Source: Segatella copri (GTDB taxonomy: Bacteria; Bacteroidota; Bacteroidia; Bacteroidales; Bacteroidaceae). From it: a stretch of 64,000 nt of DNA. Below are positions 1-8,830 of this stretch, one piece after another. The stretch lies in NCBI RefSeq assembly GCF_949820605.1, contig NZ_CATKVU010000006.1:124001-188000 (forward strand), given 5' to 3'. The position numbers and the translations under genes are program-made. Position 1 is the first letter of the stretch. Each line of letters begins with the position of its first letter. The notes beneath the pieces were generated by a model, which did not search any database, was not told the origin of the DNA, and saw only the letters and a list, made by a program, of their open reading frames with translations.

Positions 1-186
1 TAACCCTTCCCCAACAATCATATAGACATCCGAAAATGGCGAAACGAGTCCCATGACCGCTGGCTTATTATAGATGATAGCCTCTATCATTGTGGTCATT
101 CATTAAATGCCAATGGCGGTCATAAGATTTCCGCCATAACCCTGATGGGCACCTCACCTGAGGTAATCCTATCAAAAGTAGAATAA
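1..186 (+). pseudogene. C-terminal fragment of an ORF6N/PLD-like domain protein
   Basis: The frame ending at TAA 184-186 reads a protein tail with the motif HDRWLIIDD and then YHCGHSLN. This resembles the C-terminal phospholipase-D-like segment (HDRFLIIDD...YHxGxSLKD) that I recall from Bacteroidetes ORF6N-domain proteins. The first codon of the window is TAA in the same frame, so the gene is either degenerate just upstream or frameshifted. No start codon is visible. The family assignment is from memory of the motif and is moderate. Confidence 0.45.
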
Positions 187-194
187 AAATAATA

Positions 195-242
195 TTCCTC
201 ATTCGAGCGACGACAAGTGCAGAGCGATACTGCAATGAGGAA
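195..242 (+). promoter_or_regulatory. Inverted repeat overlapping the Shine-Dalgarno region
   Basis: TTCCTCATT at 195-203 is complementary to AATGAGGAA at 234-242. The right arm includes GAGGAA, the only purine-rich stretch close upstream of the ATG at 257. Pairing could hide it, or the structure could simply be the end of the upstream transcript. No U-tract follows. Function is inferred. Confidence 0.3.
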
Positions 243-256
243 CAAAATACAAAATC

Positions 257-790
257 ATGAAATCTTATTTCTCAACAAAGCCAGGAGCAACCTTCTTTTT
301 AGGTAGCTCCCGCACCCTCGTCTATCATAAAGACGATGTCGAGATCATTTACAAGACCAAGACACCATCCGGCAAAACCTACTATGCCCATGTCTATTTG
401 ATGTTGGGCGGAGAAAACTCCGTTACTCTTTATGCCGATTGGGGTGATTACTTTTTGCATCTTTCAAGCATCAAAGACCAGGAGCATTTCTTTGGTATAA
501 TGAAGCGTCCGTGCCCAACTTTTGTTCAGATATGGCAAAGCGAGCATCCCGATGATATATTTATTATGTCAGCCAATGCCGGTCAAACCATGGACTTAGG
601 AATGGATATCGAGAACGTAGATTATCGCAATCTCGCTCCAACTTACCTTCCTTTCCATCCGTTGGTAGAGTTAGGTCTAGACAAGTTCCTAGATGCTGTC
701 AATAAACTATATGTAGAACTCAATTCCCACTGTCCTCTGAAACTCTGGAAAGATAGATTGGTTGCAGTTTGGGGCGAAGAAACAAAATAA
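257..790 (+). CDS. Hypothetical protein, 177 aa
   Basis: I do not recognise this family. The protein is soluble, with no signal peptide or membrane segment, and is rich in aromatic residues (for example ADWGDYFLHL near residue 70 and LAPTYLPFHP near residue 130). The start is the first ATG, 15 bases after a GAGGAA purine stretch. It is followed after 15 bp by another orphan gene on the same strand, so the two are probably co-transcribed. The position beside a phage-type remnant and a conflict-type cluster suggests accessory DNA. Confidence 0.7.
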   Translation: MKSYFSTKPGATFFLGSSRTLVYHKDDVEIIYKTKTPSGKTYYAHVYLMLGGENSVTLYADWGDYFLHLSSIKDQEHFFGIMKRPCPTFVQIWQSEHPDDIFIMSANAGQTMDLGMDIENVDYRNLAPTYLPFHPLVELGLDKFLDAVNKLYVELNSHCPLKLWKDRLVAVWGEETK

Positions 791-805
791 AATAACAATA
801 TACCA

Positions 806-1333
806 ATGAATAAAGAAGAAAGAAATTCCTTTAGAAAGGAAATGCTCGGTAAGTTAGAAGAACAATGGGCTAAGAGTAATAGTCCTAAAGACGACCTCTT
901 CTATTATCACCCTTCAGAAGATAAAATTGTCCTATCCCATGCCCTGTTCTGGGTAATGACCCAAAACATAAAAGGTAAGGTAGGCAAGGAAAAGTACTTC
1001 CTGCTTCTCCGCCAATATCAGGAAGAGATGCTTGAAGCCTACTTGACGGAATCTGAAGACTTCAAAGACTTGCTGCACTATTGTAACATCATGTACAATG
1101 CTCTTCCTATGCTACTTCGAAGTACGTATGACTTCCATACCCATTTAGATGCTCGCAAGCTAGCCGCCATAACAATCGTTGCTGGCGGTTATGGTAGTGA
1201 TATGCCCGAAGACCAGACTTATGACCTCCTCGATGATATAGACTTCTATTATAATAAGGTGAAGTGCCGCAAGATAGAAAAGCTCTTACCGGTATTGAAC
1301 AAACTAGTGATAGAAGAGCAAAAGTACCTTTAG
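806..1333 (+). CDS. Hypothetical protein, 175 aa
   Basis: No family is recognised. The protein is charged and mostly predicted helical, with a Lys/Glu-rich start (MNKEERNSFRKEM) and a central hydrophobic helix around MYNALPMLLRSTYDFH. No signal peptide or transmembrane helix is seen. It lies 15 bp after the previous gene and 10 bp before the nuclease-like gene, consistent with one transcription unit. A small accessory or immunity-type protein is possible, but nothing in the sequence proves a role. Confidence 0.7.
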   Translation: MNKEERNSFRKEMLGKLEEQWAKSNSPKDDLFYYHPSEDKIVLSHALFWVMTQNIKGKVGKEKYFLLLRQYQEEMLEAYLTESEDFKDLLHYCNIMYNALPMLLRSTYDFHTHLDARKLAAITIVAGGYGSDMPEDQTYDLLDDIDFYYNKVKCRKIEKLLPVLNKLVIEEQKYL

Positions 1334-1343
1334 CATTAGTAAT

Positions 1344-2024
1344 ATGGATGATAATGAATTAAAAGATATTGTTCAAAATCAAATATTGATTCCTTCGATA
1401 TGCAAGTTGTATAAAGAGGATTTTAGTAATATAAGATTTGATGTTTCTGAAAGGAATATCTGTGCAAGGTTAGCTCATCATATGGAGAATATAATGAGAG
1501 AATACGATGCAAAGAACAGAACCTCATTTTTCACGTCCTATTATGCAGATGTTGAGTATAACAGAATGGGTAATGGAGATATGAAATACTATGAGGATAG
1601 TCTGAAACGTCCCAAATACATGGTGAGCGATTTGCTTATTCAAAGCAGAGGTTATGAGGGAAACCTGTTAGCTGTTGAGTTAAAAAAGAAAGGTGCTACA
1701 AAAGAAGCTATAGATAATGATATAAAACGTTTGACGTCTTTGGTAACCCCAGGTTCTCTCAGCCAGCTTACAGGATGTGTACATGATACATTGCTTGGTG
1801 CTTTCATTATCTACTCAAAGGATGGTGTCGATATGGATATTTTCAAATTCTTGTCAGAAGAAGGAAAAGTTATCCCTCGTAAATACTCTTTACGATGTCT
1901 ATTCCGTGATTATGATGAAACAATGGTAGAGGCGATGGAAATCTGCGCTGGTACTCAATGTAGGTTAATTGATCTTGATGAACCATTCGTTCCGAGATGG
2001 ACCTACAAGGATAGGGATAACTAG
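1344..2024 (+). CDS. PD-(D/E)XK nuclease-like protein
   Basis: The 226-aa protein has the arrangement typical of PD-(D/E)XK nucleases: D96 in a hydrophobic strand (MVSDLLIQ) and then E112-x-K114 (AVELKKKG), with a helix rich in Lys and Asp after it. Such folds cleave nucleic acid in restriction and abortive systems. It is the first gene of a run with a metallo-beta-lactamase protein, a membrane protein and a HEPN protein. The frame stays open for 18 further codons past the TAG at 2022-2024, up to TAA 2079-2081, so the stop may be a nonsense mutation that trimmed the C-terminus. Catalytic activity is inferred from motif spacing only. Confidence 0.6.
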   Translation: MDDNELKDIVQNQILIPSICKLYKEDFSNIRFDVSERNICARLAHHMENIMREYDAKNRTSFFTSYYADVEYNRMGNGDMKYYEDSLKRPKYMVSDLLIQSRGYEGNLLAVELKKKGATKEAIDNDIKRLTSLVTPGSLSQLTGCVHDTLLGAFIIYSKDGVDMDIFKFLSEEGKVIPRKYSLRCLFRDYDETMVEAMEICAGTQCRLIDLDEPFVPRWTYKDRDN

Positions 2025-2166
2025 GAATGGAAAATACCTTCAGTGGCAAAGAACTTTAATGCTTTGTTGTCAAAGAACTAAAAATAGCAGATACAAGTCT
2101 TTTATATTTTTGACTACCTATGATAGTGAATCAATTGAATTAATGTATTTTTAAATAATATTGCTT

Positions 2167-3102
2167 ATGTCTATAGTTAAATCTTTTTCATTTCCTTGTG
2201 GTGAATTACGTGGAGATACGTTTTATATTCAACACAATTCTAACAATTTTACGGTCATTGATTGCTATCTTAAAGATGGTAATGATGCAAGTTGTAGAAA
2301 AGAAGAGATAATTAATGAAATCGTTGAAGTATCAAGTGACAGAATTTGCAGATTTATATCTACTCATCCTGACAACGATCATATTTTAGGTATAGAAGAG
2401 TTAGATAAGAAATGGTCCATCACAAATTTTTATGCTGTGGAAAATAATATTCCAGCAGATAAGAATGATCCAAGTCTTTCAAAATATATAGAACTGAAGA
2501 AAACAAAAAACTTCCCAATTAATAAAGGGATAAAAAGAGCTTGGCTGAATCAAACTAATGATGATAATGGAAGCTCTGGTTTAGAATTTCTTTGGCCGAT
2601 AGTCACAAATGAAAAGTTTAAAGAAGAGCTACAAAATGTAACCAAAGGAGAAAGTCCTAATAATATATGTTGCATCTTGACTTATAAAGTTGAGAATGGC
2701 GCAAAGTTTATGTGGATGGGAGACCTTGAGACAGATATGCAACAAGAATACTATGATACGTGTAAGGATGAAATCCCGCAAGTCGATATCTTGTTTCAAC
2801 CACATCATGGAAGAAAATCAGGCGCATTACCTGTAGATTTACTAAAGGCATTATCGCCCAAGTTGATCATTATTGGCAATGCTCCTTCTGAACATATAGA
2901 CTATGGGGATTCACAAATGACCATAACACAAAATACTGCAGGAGATATTGCTTTTGTAAATGAAGAAAATGAGGTTCATATTTATACAACAAATGAGATA
3001 AGTAATAAACCCATTTGTCTTTATTCAAAAAATGGCAAGGAAAATATTGAAGATGAAGACGGAAACGTTATTTATTATTATACAGGAACATTAGTTGTGT
3101 AA
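2167..3102 (+). CDS. Metallo-beta-lactamase-fold hydrolase
   Basis: The protein (about 311 aa) carries the metal-binding motif THPDNDHILG (HxDxDH type) near residue 70, MGDLETD near residue 190, and QPHHGRKSG near residue 218. This is the ComEC/RNase-Z-like version of the metallo-beta-lactamase fold found in nucleases and nucleotide hydrolases. A TTG at 2161 would add two residues, but the ATG at 2167 is the better start. The stop overlaps the region of the next start, so it is coupled to the downstream membrane protein. A second MBL protein of similar type lies at 28964 in an unrelated operon. The substrate is unknown; a role in a conflict system is inferred from the neighbours. Confidence 0.75.
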   Translation: MSIVKSFSFPCGELRGDTFYIQHNSNNFTVIDCYLKDGNDASCRKEEIINEIVEVSSDRICRFISTHPDNDHILGIEELDKKWSITNFYAVENNIPADKNDPSLSKYIELKKTKNFPINKGIKRAWLNQTNDDNGSSGLEFLWPIVTNEKFKEELQNVTKGESPNNICCILTYKVENGAKFMWMGDLETDMQQEYYDTCKDEIPQVDILFQPHHGRKSGALPVDLLKALSPKLIIIGNAPSEHIDYGDSQMTITQNTAGDIAFVNEENEVHIYTTNEISNKPICLYSKNGKENIEDEDGNVIYYYTGTLVV

Positions 3103-3103
3103 A

Positions 3104-3622
3104 ATGGATATTATAAAACTTATATTTGATAAGCTATCGCAATATAACTTTCTTACAAATATATTACCAGGTACAGTCTTGTGTATCATCTTGAAGAATC
3201 TAGTTGGTTATGATTTGATACCTACAGATTATTATCAAGCGGGTATTGTTTTCTATTTCGTGGGAATGGTTAATAGTCGTGTTGGTTCTCTTATTATAGA
3301 GCCAATATTGAAGAAAATATGTTGGATTAAGTTTGCACCTTATCCAGAGTTTTTAAAAGCAGAAAAAAACGATCCTAAATTGACAGTTCTTAGTCAAGAG
3401 AATAATGTTTACCGTTCCTATATCTCTGTAATGTTTATAGCTGTTATGGGATATATATACAAAAATATATCTTTCGATTGGTGTCTGTTCTTGAAAGACG
3501 AACCATTGGTGTTGATAGTTTCTCTTTTGGTTCTTTTCTTATTTGCTTATAGAAAGCAAACTTCATTTGTAAGGAAAAGGGTAGAGAATTTTATGAAGAA
3601 TAATAAGGAGAACAAAGAATGA
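3104..3622 (+). CDS. Small integral membrane protein, conflict-cluster associated
   Basis: The 172-aa protein has three to four hydrophobic segments: around NILPGTVLCIILKNLVG, YYQAGIVFYFVGMV, ISVMFIAVMGYIY and PLVLIVSLLVLFLFAY. Its tail is very basic and charged (KRVENFMKNNKENKE). No known domain is recognised. The ATG at 3104 lies one base after the stop of the metallo-beta-lactamase gene, so translation is probably coupled. Membrane proteins encoded directly after a cytosolic enzyme are common effectors in abortive defence systems, which is the inference here. The gene ends 203 bp before the HEPN gene, with repeat copy A in between. Confidence 0.65.
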   Translation: MDIIKLIFDKLSQYNFLTNILPGTVLCIILKNLVGYDLIPTDYYQAGIVFYFVGMVNSRVGSLIIEPILKKICWIKFAPYPEFLKAEKNDPKLTVLSQENNVYRSYISVMFIAVMGYIYKNISFDWCLFLKDEPLVLIVSLLVLFLFAYRKQTSFVRKRVENFMKNNKENKE

Positions 3623-3632
3623 CTTATAGCAT

Positions 3633-3770
3633 GGCGGTCCCATCCCGCACAATATGTCGAAGACCTTAGATGGTCCGCCACTCTTATTGTGCAGCGGTTC
3701 TGTGCACATCAAGTAGGTTACATCTTTTCTTCAAGAAATGGGTTCCTGCCACCAATAAAGGGGAACGGAA
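3633..3770 (+). repeat. Structured repeat element, copy A
   Basis: This is the most diverged of three copies (others at 26302 and 36645). GGCGGTCCCATC (3633-3644) pairs with GATGGTCCGCC (3669-3679). Then come AGCGGTTCTG, a GTTACATC block, a TTTCT/AGAAA hairpin with a TCA loop, and a GTTCC/GGAAC hairpin. It fills the gap between the membrane-protein gene and the HEPN gene and ends about 55 bp before that ATG. No coding potential is seen. Confidence 0.75.
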
Positions 3771-3825
3771 AGTTGTTGTAAAGATTTCGGTATGTGTTAG
3801 GTAACAATCGATAATTATATTTCAT

Positions 3826-5470
3826 ATGAAAGAGAATATACGTGAAATCTTAGGCTTGCCAATCACGACATTATATGATTATTGGACTCATTATTGGAGA
3901 AGCATAATTTCTCAGCTTCAGTCTAAATCTAACATAGATGTTGCACTCGACAGTCCTAGATATGTACTTGAAGATATCATTTTGGAAATAAAGGGTAATA
4001 GGTTGAAAAACCAAGATAATGCCAAATACTTTCTCTTTCGTTTATCAGAATTTGACAAAAATGATAGGGCATTTACAGGCTTATGTCATCCAATAATTTC
4101 TACTATCTTAGCTTCTCAGCTATCAGAACAAAGTTGTGAAATCGTATTGAATTTATGCAATAAAGCATTAGATATATTAGATAATAGTAGTTATCATGAT
4201 TCTTTATTAGAAGAATTGGCGCGAATTTTGAATTCTGATACAGGCTTAACTAGTGAAAACAAGTCTTCTTTGATATATGTAACAAAGTTGATAGTATCTG
4301 AATTTATAGCTAAAGGTTATGAATTGGAAGATATAGATTCTTTGCCTTTAGCTGTTCCAAATGTATTTCTTGGATGTGGGGGAACAGTACTGCATGTGCC
4401 AAATGAATATAAAGGTATGAATATAAATGATTTCGAATCTGAAGAATTGTATCATGAAGCTGTTTCTGATTATATTCAACACCGTTCCATAAAGGAAAAA
4501 CTTGAAAGTTTATATGAACACTTTCATCGTACGGAGGAAGATGCTATCGCATTGATGAGATTAAGTAATATTAAAGGTGATATTAATGTACAGATTGGTG
4601 ATGTTTGTATCTATTCACCACGTTCAAGGAAATATATCTCAGACAAAGACAGTCTATCAAAGATTGAAGAAGTAGATCCTGAATATAAATATTTAAATGC
4701 AGCAGTGCCGATTAAGCATTTAGCATTTAATTCTTCCAAGAATAGATCTAAGGAGAAATTACTAAAAATCTTGGATTTTATCAATTTGGGATTGAACAAG
4801 AAAAATCCTGTTGGTATCATGCAAAATGAGTTTGTGTTGATTAAAGAAGGAAAAGAGATAGGACAGTCTACATGTATGGAGGGTAATGATCCTCGATATG
4901 CTGATCGTCAGCCGGAATTTTCCTATTTAGAATCATTTGATGCAGAACAATCTAAAGCAGATTTGGAATGGATAGCAAGTCATTTTGTAAGTTTTGATAT
5001 GAATAAGAATATTCAAATTCAAAATTCCATGCATTGGCTTTATAAGGCAAATCAGTCTGAAAAAAATGAAGATATTTTATTATTTAGTTGGTTTTCTTTA
5101 GAGAGTCTTTTGAAAATTGATGATGCTTCAAGACAGATGATTGTCATAAAGGGTAAAAACTTAAAAGGAGTTCTATCTGTAATTCAAGAAATAGTATGTT
5201 ACATTATGCTCAAACATACATTTCATAATAAGATATGGGATGTTTATGAAAAGCAAATTTATTTTTATAAGAATCATGACAATTATTATGATGTACCAGA
5301 AAATATAGCTCATTCAGCTGCTATTGATTTGGAGGAAGGCGAAAAATATAGAATAAAGGATTTCTTTGAACATTTGAATGTTTTACTGCATTCCCTTAAT
5401 GATGAAATAGAAAAAGATAAGCTCAAAGAGGTATATGAATTTTATAGTGGGATAGATTCAATTAATAAAT
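3826..5470 (+). pseudogene. HEPN-domain gene, 5' part, interrupted by IS66
   Basis: The frame from ATG 3826 runs about 549 codons and is then cut by IS66. Removing the element and one TAATAAAT copy rejoins it exactly to 8434-8702 and restores a protein of about 637 aa. The segment ILLFSWFSLESLLK near residue 428 resembles the opening helix of large ApeA-type HEPN domains. The RNase-type motif RNLMVH lies beyond the insertion. As it stands the gene would give a 558-aa product ending in IS66-derived residues and lacking the presumed catalytic motif. HEPN proteins are RNases used in abortive phage defence and toxin systems. The ApeA-like assignment is from motif memory. Confidence 0.75.
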
Positions 5471-5513
5471 GTAAGCATCCAACCCCTATTTTGGCGGTTT
5501 GAACAATAAGTGC

Positions 5514-5521
5514 TACCTTTG
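5514..5521 (+). promoter_or_regulatory. -7 box of the IS66 tnpA promoter
   Basis: TACCTTTG fits the Bacteroidetes -7 consensus TAnnTTTG, about 30 bp before the tnpA ATG. A TTTG at 5499-5502 could serve as the upstream box, but the spacing is short. Confidence 0.55.
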
Positions 5522-5550
5522 CGCCATGTTTAACATTAAATGTTATAAGT

Positions 5551-5937
5551 ATGGCAATAAGTAGTAAAGATCTTGAAAGCCTGTGGCAACGCTATAAAGC
5601 GGAGGCGGTACCAGCAGGCATTTCGGTAAATCAATTTTTCGAATCCAATGGAGTTCCTTATCATGTATTTGAAAAGTGGTACAAGAAGAAGTTCCAGGCT
5701 CCAAATGTTGTGGAGTGTGTTGTTGCAGGTGCGCCAGATTCAACAAGTGCAGTTCCAACACCATCCAAACAGGGTAATCCTTCAGCCGGTTTATCTCCAG
5801 CTCCGACCGAGGATGCCGTTGTCATCAAGTATGTCAATCTTGGACTTAGCAATGGTATGAAGATAGAGCATCATAATTTGAGCTATTCTGGTCTTCAAAG
5901 TTTCATCTCTAAACTTCAAGCCTTATGTTTAGCTTAA
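5551..5937 (+). CDS. tnpA: IS66 accessory protein TnpA
   Basis: The 128-aa protein has the IS66 Orf1 pattern: an N-terminal helix-turn-helix-like region (LWQRYKAEAVPAGISVNQF) ending in VFEKWYKKKF, a Pro/Ala-rich linker, then a C-terminal strand pair with HHNLSYSGLQSFISKLQAL. It is required with TnpB for transposition in this family, although its biochemical role is not settled. Its stop overlaps the tnpB start by 13 bp. Confidence 0.9.
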   Translation: MAISSKDLESLWQRYKAEAVPAGISVNQFFESNGVPYHVFEKWYKKKFQAPNVVECVVAGAPDSTSAVPTPSKQGNPSAGLSPAPTEDAVVIKYVNLGLSNGMKIEHHNLSYSGLQSFISKLQALCLA

Positions 5938-6284
5938 ATGGTGCCGTAAAATATAAGTATATTCCCAACTATCAGGATATGCGTGGAGGTTATGACAAGC
6001 TTTGTGGAGTGATACGCTCTTTGGGCGAAGATCCAGAGGATGGCACCGCTTACGTGTTTACTTCCAAGGATCAAAAGATAGTAAAGATCATCAGACATGA
6101 ACATAATGAGTGTCAGATGTATTATCAGAAGTTTGACAAGAACATGAGTTTTGTCCGTCTAGAGTTTGAAGGTGTCCTTCCAATTTATGTGTTGGAGTGG
6201 AAGTATCTAGTGGCTATGCTTTCATGCCCTGTTGTAAAAAGCATAGGTCCAATAGAGCTAAAATGCTATGAGGAAGCAGCTTGA
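5925..6284 (+). CDS. tnpB: IS66 accessory protein TnpB
   Basis: The 119-aa protein matches IS66 Orf2 (TnpB). It opens with DMRGGYDKLCGVI, which corresponds to the family's typical MRKSFDGL-type start, and continues with FTSKDQKIVKIIRHE. Length and position (after tnpA, before tnpC) are normal. A 266-bp non-coding stretch separates it from tnpC and holds the tnpC promoter. Confidence 0.93.
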   Translation: MFSLNGAVKYKYIPNYQDMRGGYDKLCGVIRSLGEDPEDGTAYVFTSKDQKIVKIIRHEHNECQMYYQKFDKNMSFVRLEFEGVLPIYVLEWKYLVAMLSCPVVKSIGPIELKCYEEAA

Positions 6285-6522
6285 TGTCGAAAATGATAGT
6301 TAATTTTCTAAAAATACGTATTCGTTTTTTGGGGTAAAATAGAGTTAAGTAAATGATATTCAGAGTGTTGTAGAAAGCTTTAAGGTTGGCTTGTTAAGCC
6401 CTGTTTTCGATGTTTTGCGATACTGCAAACATGTCTGACATAGGGTGGTATTACGACAAATGTTAAGTCTCTAAAATAGTGTAAAATACTGAATATCAGA
6501 TTGTTAAATAAGCTTTATGCGT

Positions 6523-6553
6523 TTTGTGGAGTCTCATAATATGATTATCTTTG
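6523..6553 (+). promoter_or_regulatory. Promoter of IS66 tnpC
   Basis: TTTG at 6523-6526 and TATCTTTG at 6546-6553 are spaced 19 bp, a good fit to the Bacteroidetes -33/-7 promoter. The transposase ATG follows at 6575, which is why that ATG was chosen over the upstream TTG at 6551. Confidence 0.65.
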
Positions 6554-6574
6554 CATCTGCAAACGTTTCATATT

Positions 6575-8335
6575 ATGGCAGATATACATATAGACATAGA
6601 GCGCATGATAATGCATTCCAATTACTTGCTGGAGGTAGACAATTCTTCGGCAAGTGATGGATTATCGGATATGGAACGTAAGCAATATCTAGATCAGATA
6701 AAGGAATTGGTTCAGACTGTCCAGACACTTCTGGATGCCAACATTGCCTTGGGTAATAAGCAGAAGGAACTACAGGCAGAGGCAGATCGTAAGATTGCCG
6801 GTTTGCAGGCTCAGGTTGACAAGCTTACTGGAGAACTGCAAGCCCGTAGGCGTAAGATGCATGGCAAGAACAATGAGAAGCAAACTGGTGACAAGTCGGT
6901 AAACACAGGCAAGACCAAGGATGAGGAAGAGGGGGAATACATCGAGAATGGATGTGAGCAACCTTCCGATTCTGATGATTCAGACGAAGTTACCGACACA
7001 GAGGCGACCAATCCCAAAAAGGATTTGAGCCAACGCCCGGACCACTACAAGACTATGAAGGCTGAAGTTCTTGTGGTTCATGATTGTGACAAGGACAAGC
7101 TTAAGGCTATGGGTTTGGAGTTCATTCGCTATACCAGACCTGTCGACCAGTTTGACCGAATCAGTATGATCCGTCAGGACCGCTACCTTTATGCTTGGGT
7201 ACGTGACAAGGATGGCAACGAGTTCGCTTTCTTCGTGCCAAAAGATGAAGAGGTAGAACAGCGTACTTGCTCGTTTGTCAATGAGTCGAAGTACGACGTG
7301 CCAAGTCTGGTTCCTCATACCAGCAGTACTGGTGGCATGCTTTCAGACTTGATTGTCAATCGCTTTCAGTATGCGATAACGAGTGGACGTGAGATGTATC
7401 GCATGATCAATGAGAAGATGCGTATGTCTAAGTCTACCATTTTCAACTGGTTGCGGCATGGTGCAGAGTTCTTGGAGAATTGTCAGGAGACCATCAAACA
7501 ATGGCTATTGAAGCCTGGCTCAACGATTTATTGTGATGAGTCCTGGGTAGACACCAAGGTGACGGATGCCAATGGTGAGGTGCATTACAAGAAACGATAT
7601 ATGTGGGTCATTGTCAACTTGACCACCAAGGTCTGCTATTATCTGTATGGCAGCCGTAAGAAAGAGGTTATCAAGGAATTCCTTGGTGACTTCAAGGGCA
7701 CGTTGATGACCGATGCCTATGCTGCATACCTTTACTTCAATAAGTTGAAGGACTGTACTCATGTATGTTGCTGGTCGCACGTTAGAAGACTGTTTGTCTC
7801 GGCGAGTCGTGACTACAAGGATACCTTGGCACAGGCATTCATAGACTTGATCGGTATATTATATAAGGTCGAAGTTGAAAATCAAGTATTGGGTCGCACA
7901 GAAAAAGAGATAGTCAAGCATCGAGGTGAGGAATCCCTACCAGTTTTACACGACCTCTATCAGCAAGCGACGGCACTGTTGAAACAGTTTGAGAAAAACG
8001 AGATTAAGCTCTCTGCTAAGTTGCAACAAGCCTTGACATATATGACCAAGCATTGGGAAGAGCTGATGGCATATACGAAGATAGGCAGCGTCTTGATAGA
8101 CAACAACTGTTGTGAACGCGCAGTCCGCCCATTCACAAATCTCCGAAAGAACTTCGGTGGATTTAGCAGTGAGCAGGGTGCCAGAGTTACAGCGACCTTC
8201 CTTACTTTCGTTGAAACCTGCAAGCTAATGGCAATGGCTCCACTGGATTTCTTCAGGGGATTCTTTGACATGATTGTAGCTGGAAGAAGGGATTATGCCT
8301 TGATGACAGAGGCACTTTTAGTTAAACCTGTTTAA
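6575..8335 (+). CDS. tnpC: IS66 transposase TnpC
   Basis: The protein of about 586 aa has the domain order of IS66 transposases. There is an N-terminal leucine-zipper-like coiled coil (about residues 30-95), an acidic linker and a zinc-binding-type region. The DDE core follows, with D in TIYCDESWVDT, D in LMTDAYAAYL and E in IDNNCCERAVRPF. It ends with the family C-terminal helix (ETCKLMAMAPLDFF). The gene is full length and undamaged. Confidence 0.95.
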   Translation: MADIHIDIERMIMHSNYLLEVDNSSASDGLSDMERKQYLDQIKELVQTVQTLLDANIALGNKQKELQAEADRKIAGLQAQVDKLTGELQARRRKMHGKNNEKQTGDKSVNTGKTKDEEEGEYIENGCEQPSDSDDSDEVTDTEATNPKKDLSQRPDHYKTMKAEVLVVHDCDKDKLKAMGLEFIRYTRPVDQFDRISMIRQDRYLYAWVRDKDGNEFAFFVPKDEEVEQRTCSFVNESKYDVPSLVPHTSSTGGMLSDLIVNRFQYAITSGREMYRMINEKMRMSKSTIFNWLRHGAEFLENCQETIKQWLLKPGSTIYCDESWVDTKVTDANGEVHYKKRYMWVIVNLTTKVCYYLYGSRKKEVIKEFLGDFKGTLMTDAYAAYLYFNKLKDCTHVCCWSHVRRLFVSASRDYKDTLAQAFIDLIGILYKVEVENQVLGRTEKEIVKHRGEESLPVLHDLYQQATALLKQFEKNEIKLSAKLQQALTYMTKHWEELMAYTKIGSVLIDNNCCERAVRPFTNLRKNFGGFSSEQGARVTATFLTFVETCKLMAMAPLDFFRGFFDMIVAGRRDYALMTEALLVKPV

Positions 8336-8370
8336 AAATCAGAAAAGTCCAATTTCTTAAAATACTCTGT

Positions 8371-8392
8371 ATCCCCAGTAAACACTGGGGAT
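8371..8392 (+). terminator. Stem-loop at the IS66 right end
   Basis: ATCCCCAGT (8371-8379) pairs perfectly with ACTGGGGAT (8384-8392) around the loop AAAC. It lies 36 bp after the tnpC stop and 33 bp inside the right inverted repeat. There is no clear U-tract, so it may end tnpC transcription or shield the element from outside transcription. Confidence 0.5.
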
Positions 8393-8433
8393 GGAGTTGT
8401 ATTGTCATAGGGGTTGGATGCTTACTAATAAAT

Positions 8434-8702
8434 ATTTCGACAGTTTGAAAAATGATTTATTGATGATTTATCGACTTCGCAATTTGATGGTTCATAATGC
8501 TATGATTCAGTCTATAGGATTAGACAATTATGCAAAGAAAATAAATTATATAGCATGTGTCGTATTGCGGCATTTTTTGACGTATTTCAAAAATCATCCA
8601 GAATCTACGATTTTTGACTTTATGGTTGAAACTGTAGCTTCAGGAAAGGTTTTTATGGATAATTATGAATATGAATTGAAAAAGAATTTTGGTAAACCTT
8701 AA
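8434..8702 (+). pseudogene. HEPN-domain gene, 3' part
   Basis: This is the continuation of the gene that starts at 3826. The rejoined codons read SINKYFDSLK across the former target site, and then MIYRLRNLMVHNAM. RNLMVH fits the R-x4-H motif of HEPN ribonucleases. The fragment ends at TAA 8700-8702. Without the upstream half it has no proper start; an ATG at 8391 lies inside the IS66 end. Confidence 0.75.
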
Positions 8703-8830
8703 AACTATGTGTTGAAGTAGTTTTAAGAGCATAATAATATACGGCAGGTGAATATCCTGGAGCTTATTTATTAAGCAGCTTTTCGGCTTTCATTATGGAA
8801 CCTGTCTTTTTACAATAGAAAGATTGAAAA

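Larger units (their letters stand above)
5471..8425 (+). mobile_element. Complete IS66-family insertion sequence, 2955 bp
   Basis: The ends are a 19-bp perfect inverted repeat starting GTAAGCATCCAACCCCTAT at 5471 and ending in its complement at 8425. The flanks are an 8-bp direct repeat, TAATAAAT (5463-5470 and 8426-8433), the duplication size expected of IS66. It carries the three genes of the family (tnpA, tnpB and the tnpC transposase), all intact. The perfect ends, intact genes and perfect target duplication indicate recent insertion. Confidence 0.97.

Noticed and set aside
5471..8425. IS66 as carrier of neighbouring defence genes
   Set aside because: The element contains only its own three genes and has a simple 8-bp duplication; it interrupted the cluster and did not bring it.
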